Shown here one piece after another: positions 18,698 to 25,960 of a stretch of DNA of 64,000 bases; position 1 is the first letter of the stretch; every line of letters begins with the position of its first letter. Origin of the DNA: Saccharopolyspora endophytica (GTDB lineage: Bacteria; Actinomycetota; Actinomycetes; Mycobacteriales; Pseudonocardiaceae); the NCBI RefSeq assembly GCF_018070075.1, contig NZ_JAGPXE010000006.1, positions 62,001-126,000 of the forward strand. Reading direction: 5' to 3'. The notes beneath the pieces are model-generated. The model saw nothing but the letters and a program-made list of their open reading frames with translations, searched no databases and had not been told where the DNA came from. Both the position numbers and the translations under genes were made by a program.

Positions 18698-18751
18698 CGG
18701 ATGCTGCCTCCGCATCACTTCCACACTAAAGCGGAGGCTGCATCCGGTCAA
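18698..18751 (-). promoter_or_regulatory. tetR-reductase promoter with two TetR operators
   Basis: Reading the - strand, -35 TTGACC is at 18751-18746, the spacer is 17 bases and -10 TAGTGT is at 18728-18723. The 15-bp quasi-palindrome CGGAGGCTGCATCCG (18732-18746, + strand) fills the spacer. CGGATGCTGCCTCCG (18698-18712), almost its exact inverse, lies just past the -10 box. A TetR dimer on either site would block RNA polymerase. Confidence 0.82.
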
Positions 18752-18807
18752 GGTGGCGTTGCTGGACGGGCAGTGGGTTGTCGGGATTCAGGCTCGGTTC
18801 TGCCCGT

Positions 18808-19227
18808 TCACGCCGCCAGGAGGCCGAGTCCCAGGGTGACCACGCCCGCGCCGAGCGAGAGCGAGCCCAGCCAGACCAGCCAGATCAACTTGTTCGGTTG
18901 CGTCACCTCACCGCGACCCATCGACGAGAAGAAGAACCCGGCTGAGATGAGCGCGGCCGACGCCGGCACTCCGATCCGGGCGATCCACCCCCACAGGCCC
19001 TGCAGGCCGGCCAGGTCGGTGAGGATCAGCGTCACCAGGCTCAACGTGACGAGCGCGCCGGCGTGCGCGTGACCGGCCCGCGCGAAGTTCTTCTGGAACG
19101 TGGTCATCGGTACCTTGCCGCGGACGATCCGGGTCATGAACCACCCGCCGAACTCGATCCCCACGACTGTCAGCAGCACGGATCCGGCGATGTATCTGGA
19201 CGCGTCGGTGAGTTCCAGGCCTTGCAC
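18808..19227 (-). CDS. Hypothetical membrane protein with four helices
   Basis: 139 residues with four hydrophobic segments (about 13-31, 52-73, 78-100 and 115-138). The loop with TRIVRGKVPMTTFQKNFARAGHAHAG contains two His residues next to a helix. GTG 19227 is supported by AGAGGAG about 7 bases upstream; longer starts are not. No function was recognised. It is divergent from a TetR gene, and the gap holds TGTAACA-type repeats, so that repressor probably controls it. Confidence 0.7.
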   Translation of the reverse strand: MQGLELTDASRYIAGSVLLTVVGIEFGGWFMTRIVRGKVPMTTFQKNFARAGHAHAGALVTLSLVTLILTDLAGLQGLWGWIARIGVPASAALISAGFFFSSMGRGEVTQPNKLIWLVWLGSLSLGAGVVTLGLGLLAA

Positions 19228-19291
19228 GGCCGCTCCTCTGGGTTGGTGACAGCGCTGCGCGGCTGGGGGCCACCTCGCGCCGTCGTGGCAG

Positions 19292-19319
19292 CGTTGTGTA
19301 ACAGCTTTATGTAACAACG
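19292..19319. promoter_or_regulatory. Candidate operator with TGTAACA repeats and CGTTGT ends
   Basis: The segment starts CGTTGTGTAACA and ends ATGTAACAACG. It has two direct TGTAACA-like repeats and an outer inverted CGTTGT/ACAACG pair. It lies between the divergent membrane protein and TetR genes and is markedly AT-rich for this DNA. Confidence 0.5.
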
Positions 19320-19415
19320 TTTCGATTGATTGGTCAACACGTGCAGCGTCTTTGGGGCGCGCAGAGGTGGAGCGCAGGCAGCGTTGCGAAACGGCGTTGG
19401 GATACAGTCCTGCTG

Positions 19416-20006
19416 ATGGGACGGAAGAAGGTGTACGACGAGACGCTCCGCCTGCGGCTGCTCGATCGCGCGGGCGAGCTCCTGACCGAGGGCGGCAGCG
19501 ACGCCCTCAGCCTGCGCGATCTCGCCAAGTCCGCCGGTACCTCGACCAGCGCGGTGTACTCGCTGTTCGGCGGCAAGCCCGATCTGCTGCGCGCGCTCTA
19601 CATCGAGGGATTCCGCCGCTTGAGCCGGCGACTTCGATCAGTGGATCCGGACCCCGACCCGGTCGAGGAGCTCGTGCAGCTGGCCCACGCGTACCGCTCC
19701 AGCGCGCTGGCCGACCCGAACTACTACCGGGCCATCTTCGGACGTGGTCACGACGACCAGGACCAGGAGCTCGCCACCGCGGCCGCCGGCGCCTTCGGGC
19801 CGCTGCTGGAGGCCGTGCAGCGCGGGATCAGCGCGGGCGAGCTCGTCGACGAGGACCCCATGGCGATCGCCTCGGCGTTGTGGGCGCTGGTGCACGGTCT
19901 GGTCACCCTGGAGCTGAGCGATCTGCTCCGGCACGACGCGGAGGGCTTCGATTACGCCGCACGAGCGGCACTGCGCGGATGGCGGACGGAAAACGTCCCG
20001 CGATGA
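19416..20006 (+). CDS. TetR-family regulator
   Basis: 196 residues from ATG 19416. The HTH region is RLLDRAGELLTEGGSDALSLRDLAKSAGTSTSAVYSLFGGKPDLL. The C-terminal domain matches the WHG type, with YYRAIFGRG and ALWALVHGLVTLEL. No ribosome site precedes the ATG, but TACAGT (19403-19408) lies 13 bases upstream, so the mRNA is probably leaderless. Its likely target is the divergent membrane protein gene. Confidence 0.88.
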   Translation: MGRKKVYDETLRLRLLDRAGELLTEGGSDALSLRDLAKSAGTSTSAVYSLFGGKPDLLRALYIEGFRRLSRRLRSVDPDPDPVEELVQLAHAYRSSALADPNYYRAIFGRGHDDQDQELATAAAGAFGPLLEAVQRGISAGELVDEDPMAIASALWALVHGLVTLELSDLLRHDAEGFDYAARAALRGWRTENVPR

Positions 20007-20099
20007 GCCGCGAGCGGGTTGCCCGTCGCGCGGTGGGACGCCGGTAACACGGCCGACTCCGGACGAGCCGTCGGTGATTGTTGGTGTCGCAGTTGGGGT

Positions 20100-20453
20100 T
20101 CAGTCGTGGTCTGCGGTGCCGGTGATGTGGTGGTCGGCGGCTTCGACGGCTTCGGCCAGCAGGCGGCGGACGTGCCCGCCCCTCGCTGCGTAGACGGCTC
20201 GACGGCCGTCCCGTCTCAGGGTGACGAGGCCTGCCAAGCGCAGCTTCGCCAGGTGCTGCGAGACGGCGGGGCGAGCGGCGCCGATCTTGTTGGCCAGGCT
20301 GGTCACGTCGTGCTCGGATCCGCACAGCAGCCACAGCACTCGCACGCGGGTCGGGTCGGACAACATCCTGAACGCGGTCGCGGCCGCCTCGACGTGGTCC
20401 GGGTCGGGAAGGTCCCGCCACCTCTCCGCAGCGGATTCCTCGCGTGCATGCAT
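20100..20453 (-). CDS. ArsR/SmtB-family metal-sensing repressor
   Basis: 117 residues from ATG 20453; GTG 20459 is an alternative. The winged helix reads RMLSDPTRVRVLWLLCGSEHDVTSLANKIGAARPAVSQHLAKLRLAGLVTLRRDGRRAVYAA. The C-terminal helix has HVRRLLAEAVEAADHHITGTADHD; its His/Asp residues match the alpha5 Zn/Ni/Co sensing site of CzrA/NmtR-like proteins, and the Cys of the arsenic-type sensor is absent. It follows the CDF exporter gene with a 54-base gap. It likely releases DNA when Zn2+ or a similar ion is in excess. Confidence 0.88.
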   Translation of the reverse strand: MHAREESAAERWRDLPDPDHVEAAATAFRMLSDPTRVRVLWLLCGSEHDVTSLANKIGAARPAVSQHLAKLRLAGLVTLRRDGRRAVYAARGGHVRRLLAEAVEAADHHITGTADHD

Positions 20454-20507
20454 GAGCACGCATGCTGCCGCACGTGGGATGGGCGGGGCAATCCGGGCGC
20501 TGGTCCC

Positions 20508-21566
20508 CTAGCCCAGGGCGGCTGAGGTTCGGTGGTGGCGGAGGACGTCGTGCTCGGAGTCGCCGTGCTGTCCGTGCGGGTGGGCGTGGAGGAGCGCCCG
20601 GGACAGTCGGGGCAGCGCGTGGAGCAGTCGGTGCTCGGCGTCGTGGGCGATGGCGTGGGCCTGGGACAGCGTGAGGTCGTGGTCGACGTCGAGCTCGGCT
20701 TCCGCGGTGAGGGAGTGGCCGACCCAGCGCATGCGGACCCCGGTGACCGCCCGGACGCCGTCGGTGGCGGCGAGGGTCGACTCGGCCTGGTCGATGAGCT
20801 GCGGATCGATCGCGTCGAGCAGCCGGGCGAAGACCTCCTTGGCCGCGCCCCACAGGACCGACGCGATCGCCACCGTGATCGCCAGGCCGACGACCGGATC
20901 GGCCCACTGCCAGCCCATCCACGCGCCACCGGCGGACAGGAGGACGGCCAGGCTCGTGAACCCGTCGGTGCGCGCGTGCAGCCCGTCGGCGACGAGAGCG
21001 GCGGAGCCGATCCTGCGACCGACGGTGATCCGGTAGCGCGCCACGATCTCGTTGCCGGCGAATCCGACCACCCCCGCCGCGGCCACCCAGCCGATGTCGC
21101 TCATCTCCCGGGGCTCGATCAAGCGGTGCAGCGCCTCCCAACCGGCGTACGCGGCCGATGCCGCCATGATCACCAGGATGATGAGGCCGGCGATGTCCTC
21201 GGCGCGGCCGAGCCCGTAGGTGAACCGTCGAGTCGCCGCCCGGCGTCCCAGCACGAACGCGACCGCGAGGGGGACCGCGGTCAGCGCATCCGCGAAGTTG
21301 TGCAGGGTGTCGCCCAGCAGCGCGACCGAACCGGTGAAGCTCACGATGACCACCTGGAAGACGGCGGTGATCATCAGGCCCGCGAAGGAGATCCACAGCG
21401 CGCGCATGCCCTGCCTGCTGGCTTCGAGGGTGCTGTCGACGATCTCGGTGCTGTCGTGGCTGTGCGGCGTGACGGCGTGCTTGAGCTGCGCCCACAGCCG
21501 CGACAGCCGCGTTCCCCCGTGCCCATGCCCGTGCCCGTGGTCGTGCGTGGGGGAAGGCTGGCTCAT
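20508..21566 (-). CDS. Cation diffusion facilitator (Zn2+/Cd2+/Co2+ exporter)
   Basis: 352 residues. The N-terminus is His-rich (HDHGHGHGHGG). Six helices follow, with metal-site motifs LLGDTLHNFADAL in helix 2 and LVADGLHARTDGF in helix 5. A cytoplasmic ferredoxin-like domain follows, and the C-terminus contains HPHGQHGDSEHD. This is a proton/metal antiporter pumping divalent metal out. ATG 21566 has AGGAG 6 bases upstream. The adjacent ArsR repressor gene fits metal-induced expression. Confidence 0.93.
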   Translation of the reverse strand: MSQPSPTHDHGHGHGHGGTRLSRLWAQLKHAVTPHSHDSTEIVDSTLEASRQGMRALWISFAGLMITAVFQVVIVSFTGSVALLGDTLHNFADALTAVPLAVAFVLGRRAATRRFTYGLGRAEDIAGLIILVIMAASAAYAGWEALHRLIEPREMSDIGWVAAAGVVGFAGNEIVARYRITVGRRIGSAALVADGLHARTDGFTSLAVLLSAGGAWMGWQWADPVVGLAITVAIASVLWGAAKEVFARLLDAIDPQLIDQAESTLAATDGVRAVTGVRMRWVGHSLTAEAELDVDHDLTLSQAHAIAHDAEHRLLHALPRLSRALLHAHPHGQHGDSEHDVLRHHRTSAALG

Positions 21567-21604
21567 CGCGACTCCTACCTCGTGGCGGGTTGCCCCCACG
21601 ATAT

Positions 21605-21620
21605 GTGCTCACGTGCGCAC
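21605..21620. promoter_or_regulatory. Imperfect palindrome GTGCTCACGTGCGCAC upstream of the CDF gene
   Basis: The 16-bp element matches its own complement at 14 positions and lies about 40 bases upstream of the CDF start. The half-site GTGCTCA recurs on the - strand at 20459-20453, over the arsR start codons. Both are candidate ArsR operators. Confidence 0.4.
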
Positions 21621-21779
21621 GCGACAACGTCGCAGCTGCGCATCCGAGGCAACTGACAAGGAGGGGCGCTCGCCAGGAGGTGGCCGAATACCGGTTCCAC
21701 TGCTGCTGATTCCGGGTCTCGCTGGCGAGGGACGAGCACCTGCTCCACGCGGGTGCTCGATGCGAGTCTCGTGATGGGG

Positions 21780-22697
21780 TCAGGCGCGTGTGAAGAACTC
21801 GACCAGCGACATCGCGATGTGCTTGCCCTCGGTGAGCCCGGTGGCCGACCGGATCACGATGCGGACCCGCGTGACGTCGCTGGCTCCGATGTCGATCTGC
21901 GGCGGGGCCGGCTGGTCGGCGAGGGGGACGTGCACCGTCCGGGTCCGGCCGTTGGCGTGGGTGACGATGATGTCCAGCCGCGTGGGCCGGGCCTGCGTGG
22001 CGAACGCGTCCGGCTTCGTCGACGGGCCGATGTGCACGAGCATGCCCACCAACCGGAAGGGCTTGTCGAACTGGAAGTCGGCCCACGCTTCGGGACCCGG
22101 CGCGCCCCAGTAGACGTCGGTGCGCACGTCGGCGAGGTTCGCGGCGGGATGGCCGGGCACCGCCGAGCTGCCCGTGACGCTCGCCGGTCGGACGGGGGCC
22201 GCATCGGAGACCTTGTCCAGCACGTCCTGGACGGCGGCCTTGCCGAGCGGGTAGAGCAGCAGCGCGCCGACCACCAGCAGGATCAGGGCTCCGAGGATCA
22301 CCAGGCGTCGCCAGAGCTTGTGCCGGTCGGTGTTCCATAGGCCCCGGCGGCGCCGTCGTCGCGCGGTCGGCTGGGCGGCCTCGACCAGCGGTCTGGCGCA
22401 GCGTCGGCAGAACCGGCGACCGGGTGGGTTGGGGGTCGAGCACGAAGGGCACGGCGGACCGTCCGGGACGTTCTCCTCGACGGGCGCGGCCGATTCCGGG
22501 CGCGGTGACACGGGTTTGGCGGGTTGCACGGCCTCGGGCTGCTCCGGCTCCGAGATCCGGATCCGCCGCGTGGGTGCTTCCGATGCGGGCGGAGCCGCGT
22601 CCCGGGCATCGGATTCCCAACCCAAGTAGGTGCCGCAGGTTCCGCAGAAGTCGTCGTCGCGGGAGACCTGCGAACCGCACGTCGCGCAGGAGCGCAT
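21780..22697 (-). CDS. Zinc-ribbon, single-helix membrane protein with beta-rich C-terminal domain (CIS cluster)
   Basis: 305 residues. The N-terminal zinc ribbon has C4, C7, C18 and C21; a second ribbon (CPSCSTPNPPGRRFCRRC) lies near residue 85-103. A basic stretch (RRRRRR) precedes one transmembrane helix (RLVILGALILLVVGALLLYP, about 130-149). The outer domain (about 165-305) resembles NADase-type glycan-binding/discoidin-like beta sandwiches (WADFQFDKPFRLVGM). ATG 22697 has GAGGAGG upstream. As last gene of the CIS structural operon, it could anchor the particle to the membrane, comparable in idea to the Streptomyces membrane factor CisA (inference). Confidence 0.72.
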   Translation of the reverse strand: MRSCATCGSQVSRDDDFCGTCGTYLGWESDARDAAPPASEAPTRRIRISEPEQPEAVQPAKPVSPRPESAAPVEENVPDGPPCPSCSTPNPPGRRFCRRCARPLVEAAQPTARRRRRRGLWNTDRHKLWRRLVILGALILLVVGALLLYPLGKAAVQDVLDKVSDAAPVRPASVTGSSAVPGHPAANLADVRTDVYWGAPGPEAWADFQFDKPFRLVGMLVHIGPSTKPDAFATQARPTRLDIIVTHANGRTRTVHVPLADQPAPPQIDIGASDVTRVRIVIRSATGLTEGKHIAMSLVEFFTRA

Positions 22698-22701
22698 CGT
22701 G

Positions 22702-23262
22702 CTACCTCCTCTGCTGCTGTGGTGGACCGGCCAGTACCTCGACGCTGCAGGTGACGTGCACCGGTCGCACCGAGTCGACCAGCGCGGTGACGCGTTGCCG
22801 GTCGACAGCCGACCGGCCCGGCCAGACCTGGACCACGACCTGACCACCCGCGGTGCCGGGGAGGGCGGTGCCGGGCCGGGTGGACCACGCCGCGCCCGCG
22901 CCGTCGAGCACGCGGGCGTGCACGCCCGCGCACAGCCGCAGCAGGTCGACCAGGCCACGGGCGGTGCCCCTCCGCCGGTGCAGCTCGACCGCGCGCAGCA
23001 GCACCGCTCGCCGCAGACCCAGCGGCCAGGCCGGGTCGAGTTCGACCGCAACCCACTGCGCCAGCTCGGACGCGAAGTCCTCCGGCGTCACGCGGGGGTC
23101 GAAGTAGTGCGCCAGGTTGTCCAGAGTGGACAGGATCGGAGCCAGGACGGTGTCCAGGCCCGCCGTGAACCGCTGGGCGAGGTCGTCGTCCGCGTACATC
23201 GCGGGGAGCAGGTCGCCGATCGGGTAGCGGCTGGGCAGACCGGGAATGGCGTGCCGGCTCAT
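22702..23262 (-). CDS. CIS baseplate protein, phage tail protein I (gpI)-like
   Basis: 186 residues. SRYPIGDLLPAMYADDDLAQRFTAGLDTVLAPI and then YFDPRVTPEDFASELAQWVAVELDP are typical of the P2 gpI-like tail protein that forms part of the baseplate wedge in contractile systems. ATG 23262 overlaps the stop of the gpJ-like gene, so synthesis is coupled. Four bases separate it from the zinc-ribbon gene. Confidence 0.85.
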   Translation of the reverse strand: MSRHAIPGLPSRYPIGDLLPAMYADDDLAQRFTAGLDTVLAPILSTLDNLAHYFDPRVTPEDFASELAQWVAVELDPAWPLGLRRAVLLRAVELHRRRGTARGLVDLLRLCAGVHARVLDGAGAAWSTRPGTALPGTAGGQVVVQVWPGRSAVDRQRVTALVDSVRPVHVTCSVEVLAGPPQQQRR

Positions 23263-25220
23263 CGCGGTGCCGCGCTGGTGCCGGTGGAGCGGACCACGAC
23301 CTGGTGCTGGTGGGAGAAGGCCAGCGCGTGCTCGGCCAGCTCGACCCGCTCCACCGGTGATCCGCGCTGACCGGTGATCGGATCGGCCGGGAACAGCCGG
23401 ACCTCGTCGATCAGCTCGGCTCCGTCGACCTGCTGCAGCACCGCGAACACCTCCCCGAGCTGCACCGGTCGCCCGAACGGCCAGCCGGTGCCGTCGGCGC
23501 CGCCGCGCAGCGGGTTGAGGTAGCGGTGCAGGGCGGCCAGGGCGTCCCGCTGGACCCGGTTGAGGTCCGCCTCCGCCGTGCTCATCCGGGCCACGACCGT
23601 GATCCCTTGGAAGAAGGGCGGTTCCACGATCAACCGGGTGCCCAGGAGGCGGCGTTCGTCCAGCCGCGCGGCGATGGTGGACAGCAGCTGCTCGGACGGG
23701 ATGAGCTGCTCGAACCGCAGCTGATCGCCGGTGTCGGCGACCGCGTCCGGCACGACCAGCACCCGCGCCGCACCCGGTTCGTCGGCAGCCGGCAGGCACC
23801 GGATCCGGGCGGCCGCCGGTGCCGCCTGCCGCGCGATCTGCTCGTAGTCGCCGGCCGTCACCGCGCGCTCCTGCACGCGGAGCTGGTGCGGTGCGCGCAC
23901 TTTCGCCTCCGACACCGTTTCCCCGTCGACCCCGCCGGTCGCCGCCTCGCGGTTCTCGACGCTGGAGACGTAGGGCACGGAACTGCGCAGCACCGAGATC
24001 GTCCCCCGGGCGACGTTGCCCGCGCGGCCACCACCCGTCCGGTACTTCGGGACCCGGAGCTGGGCGCCCTTCGGAGGCACCGCGCCGTGGAAGTGCAGGG
24101 TGCCGTCCGGTGCGCGCACCGCGGGCGGGAAGCCGAACTCGCCGTTGGTCGCGTCGAGCGTGACGTGCCGGTCGGCGGGGCCGGACTCGCCGAAGTGCTC
24201 CACGACCTGCCAGTCCTGCCACCCCTCACCGGCGGAGACCTGCACGACGGGCGGTTCGCCGTCGGTCAGCACGGGCGCCCGGTCCAGCCGGAATCGTTGC
24301 CCCGCAACACCGGCCGACTCACCCAGCGGTACGTCGGTGAGGGTTTCGGCGTGCTCGACCGCGGTGATGCCACCGACCGTGAACGCCTCGGCCACCCGCA
24401 CCGTCGGCGACTCCGAGTAGAAGGGCTGGCCCTCGGCCGGTGCGATCACCCGGCAGCGCAACCAACCGGCCTGCACCCCGGCGACCGCCGAGGCGGCGTG
24501 CCCGGCCGGGACGTGCACCAGCACCTCGCCGGGGCGGTTGAGCCCGCCCGTGGAATCGTCGAACACCGCGCACTCGGTCCAGCGCATCCCGTCCCACAAC
24601 TCCCACATCAGCGGAGGCTGCCGCGGATCGACGCCGATGCCTTCGACCCGGCTGTCCAGCCGCAGCGCGATCACGCAGCGCGGGACGGCGTTGGTCAGGC
24701 CGAACAGCATGGCATCGCCGACGGCGGGTTCCGCCTGGAAGCACGGCACGTCCTTGCCCAGGTCCAGGTCCTTGGTGCGGTTCGCCTGCTCGCCCGCAGC
24801 GGAGATCGTCACCAGCGCCTTCAGCTCGCAGGGCACGATGGGCAGGTCCTCGGTGGTGCCGAAGACGACGGCGTCGCCGGTCTCCGAACGCGCCGTGGCG
24901 ACCTCGGTCCCGCTCGGCAGCAGCACCGTTTCCGGCTGCGCGGCCGACAGCCAGAACGTCACGTCGGCGCGAGCCGCCGCGGGCGGGAACAGCGCAACGC
25001 CCAGCAGGTCGAGGAAGGCCAGGTAGTTCTTCTCCGGCACCCGGTTGAGCCGGTAGATGAGCTGGTCCACCATGTGCGCGAAGGTCTCGATGAGGGTGAC
25101 GCCGGGGTCGGAGACGTTGTGGTCGGTCCACTCCGGCGCGCGCTGCTGCACGTAGCGCTTGGCCTCGTCGACGAGCTGCTGGAACCGTCGATCGTCCAGG
25201 TTCGGCGTGGGCAGTGCCAT
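23259..25220 (-). CDS. CIS baseplate assembly protein J-like
   Basis: 653 residues, the usual size of the large baseplate wedge protein of eCIS particles (Afp11/12-like, related to phage gpJ and T4 gp6). The N-terminus PEWTDHNVSDPGVTLIETFAHMVDQLIYRLNRVPEKNYLAFLDLLG and the C-terminus with GREVFAVLQQVDGAELIDEVRLF-like features fit well. It starts at ATG 25220, overlapping the gp25 stop by one base, and runs into gpI with an ATGA overlap. It cross-links neighbouring baseplate units and should trigger sheath contraction. Confidence 0.9.
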   Translation of the reverse strand: MALPTPNLDDRRFQQLVDEAKRYVQQRAPEWTDHNVSDPGVTLIETFAHMVDQLIYRLNRVPEKNYLAFLDLLGVALFPPAAARADVTFWLSAAQPETVLLPSGTEVATARSETGDAVVFGTTEDLPIVPCELKALVTISAAGEQANRTKDLDLGKDVPCFQAEPAVGDAMLFGLTNAVPRCVIALRLDSRVEGIGVDPRQPPLMWELWDGMRWTECAVFDDSTGGLNRPGEVLVHVPAGHAASAVAGVQAGWLRCRVIAPAEGQPFYSESPTVRVAEAFTVGGITAVEHAETLTDVPLGESAGVAGQRFRLDRAPVLTDGEPPVVQVSAGEGWQDWQVVEHFGESGPADRHVTLDATNGEFGFPPAVRAPDGTLHFHGAVPPKGAQLRVPKYRTGGGRAGNVARGTISVLRSSVPYVSSVENREAATGGVDGETVSEAKVRAPHQLRVQERAVTAGDYEQIARQAAPAAARIRCLPAADEPGAARVLVVPDAVADTGDQLRFEQLIPSEQLLSTIAARLDERRLLGTRLIVEPPFFQGITVVARMSTAEADLNRVQRDALAALHRYLNPLRGGADGTGWPFGRPVQLGEVFAVLQQVDGAELIDEVRLFPADPITGQRGSPVERVELAEHALAFSHQHQVVVRSTGTSAAPR

Positions 25221-25636
25221 CAGTCGGCGTCTCCGGGTTCATCGCTGTGCGGGATCGTGTAGAAGGGGAAGACGAGGTTCCGGCGGTCGTTGGTGGCGCG
25301 CAGCGCGTAGTGCACGTCGATGTAGAGCACCCCGTCGTCGACGGTGTCGAAGGCGATCACCACGTCCTCCACCTCGATCCGGGGCTCCCAGCGCAGCAAC
25401 GCCGCCCGGACCTCGTAGGCGATCAGGCCCGCTGTGGCGCCGTCGTTCGGCGCGAAGACGTGGTCGTGGATGCCGCAACCGAACTCCGGGCGCATCGGGC
25501 GCTCACCCGGTGCGGTGCCCAGCACCAGCCGGATCGCCTCCTCGATCTCCTGCTCCCGCTCGACCATCCCGATGCCGCCGGTGGCGTCCACGCGCAGCGG
25601 GAACCCCCACCCGCGCCCGATGAACCGGTCGCTCAC
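25220..25636 (-). CDS. CIS baseplate protein, gp25/gpW family
   Basis: 138 residues. SDRFIGRGWGFPLRVDATGGIGMVEREQEIEEAIRLVLGT and GERPMRPEFGCGIHDHVFAPND are the classic T4 gp25-like pattern of the baseplate wedge protein that nucleates sheath assembly. GTG 25636 overlaps the PAAR stop (GTGA), so translation is coupled. The family keeps this size throughout phages, type VI systems and eCIS. Confidence 0.93.
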   Translation of the reverse strand: MSDRFIGRGWGFPLRVDATGGIGMVEREQEIEEAIRLVLGTAPGERPMRPEFGCGIHDHVFAPNDGATAGLIAYEVRAALLRWEPRIEVEDVVIAFDTVDDGVLYIDVHYALRATNDRRNLVFPFYTIPHSDEPGDAD

Positions 25637-25944
25637 AGCGGGCCCCCGATCAGCACGTTCGGCGCGCCCATCACGACGGTGGCGCCGCAACTGGTCTTGT
25701 CGCCGACCCGGGCCGCGGGCAGACCGCCGATGAGCACCACGCCGGAGGTCGGCGGACCGGGCAGCAGCACGTTGCCCGAGCTCAGCACCGCGTGCACCGG
25801 GACGGGGCACAGGTGCTGACTTCCCGTCACCGCAGCGGGTTTCCCGCCGATGAGCACGGAGGCCACGGCAACGGCGTTGGCCCGGGGAGGGCCGACGGTC
25901 CCGCCGTGGGCGGTCGGGTCGCCGAGTCGGGCGGCAGGTGGCAT
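25633..25944 (-). CDS. PAAR-repeat spike tip protein
   Basis: 103 residues. The PAAR signature is repeated: MPPAARLGDPTAHGG at the start, VLIGGKPAAVTGS in the middle and VLIGGLPAARVGDKTSCG near the end, followed by NVLIGGPL. PAAR proteins form a small metal-stabilised cone on the tip of the VgrG-like trimer. Here it is a bare tip without an attached toxin. ATG 25944 is 16 bases after the spike gene. Confidence 0.95.
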   Translation of the reverse strand: MPPAARLGDPTAHGGTVGPPRANAVAVASVLIGGKPAAVTGSQHLCPVPVHAVLSSGNVLLPGPPTSGVVLIGGLPAARVGDKTSCGATVVMGAPNVLIGGPL

Positions 25945-25960
25945 CGGGCAACTCCTCGTT

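Noticed and set aside
19903..22680. 925-residue open frame on the - strand, and similar long frames such as 26285-29548 on the + strand
   Set aside because: They overlap well-identified genes in other frames, are extremely Arg/Pro-rich and have no domains or ribosome sites.
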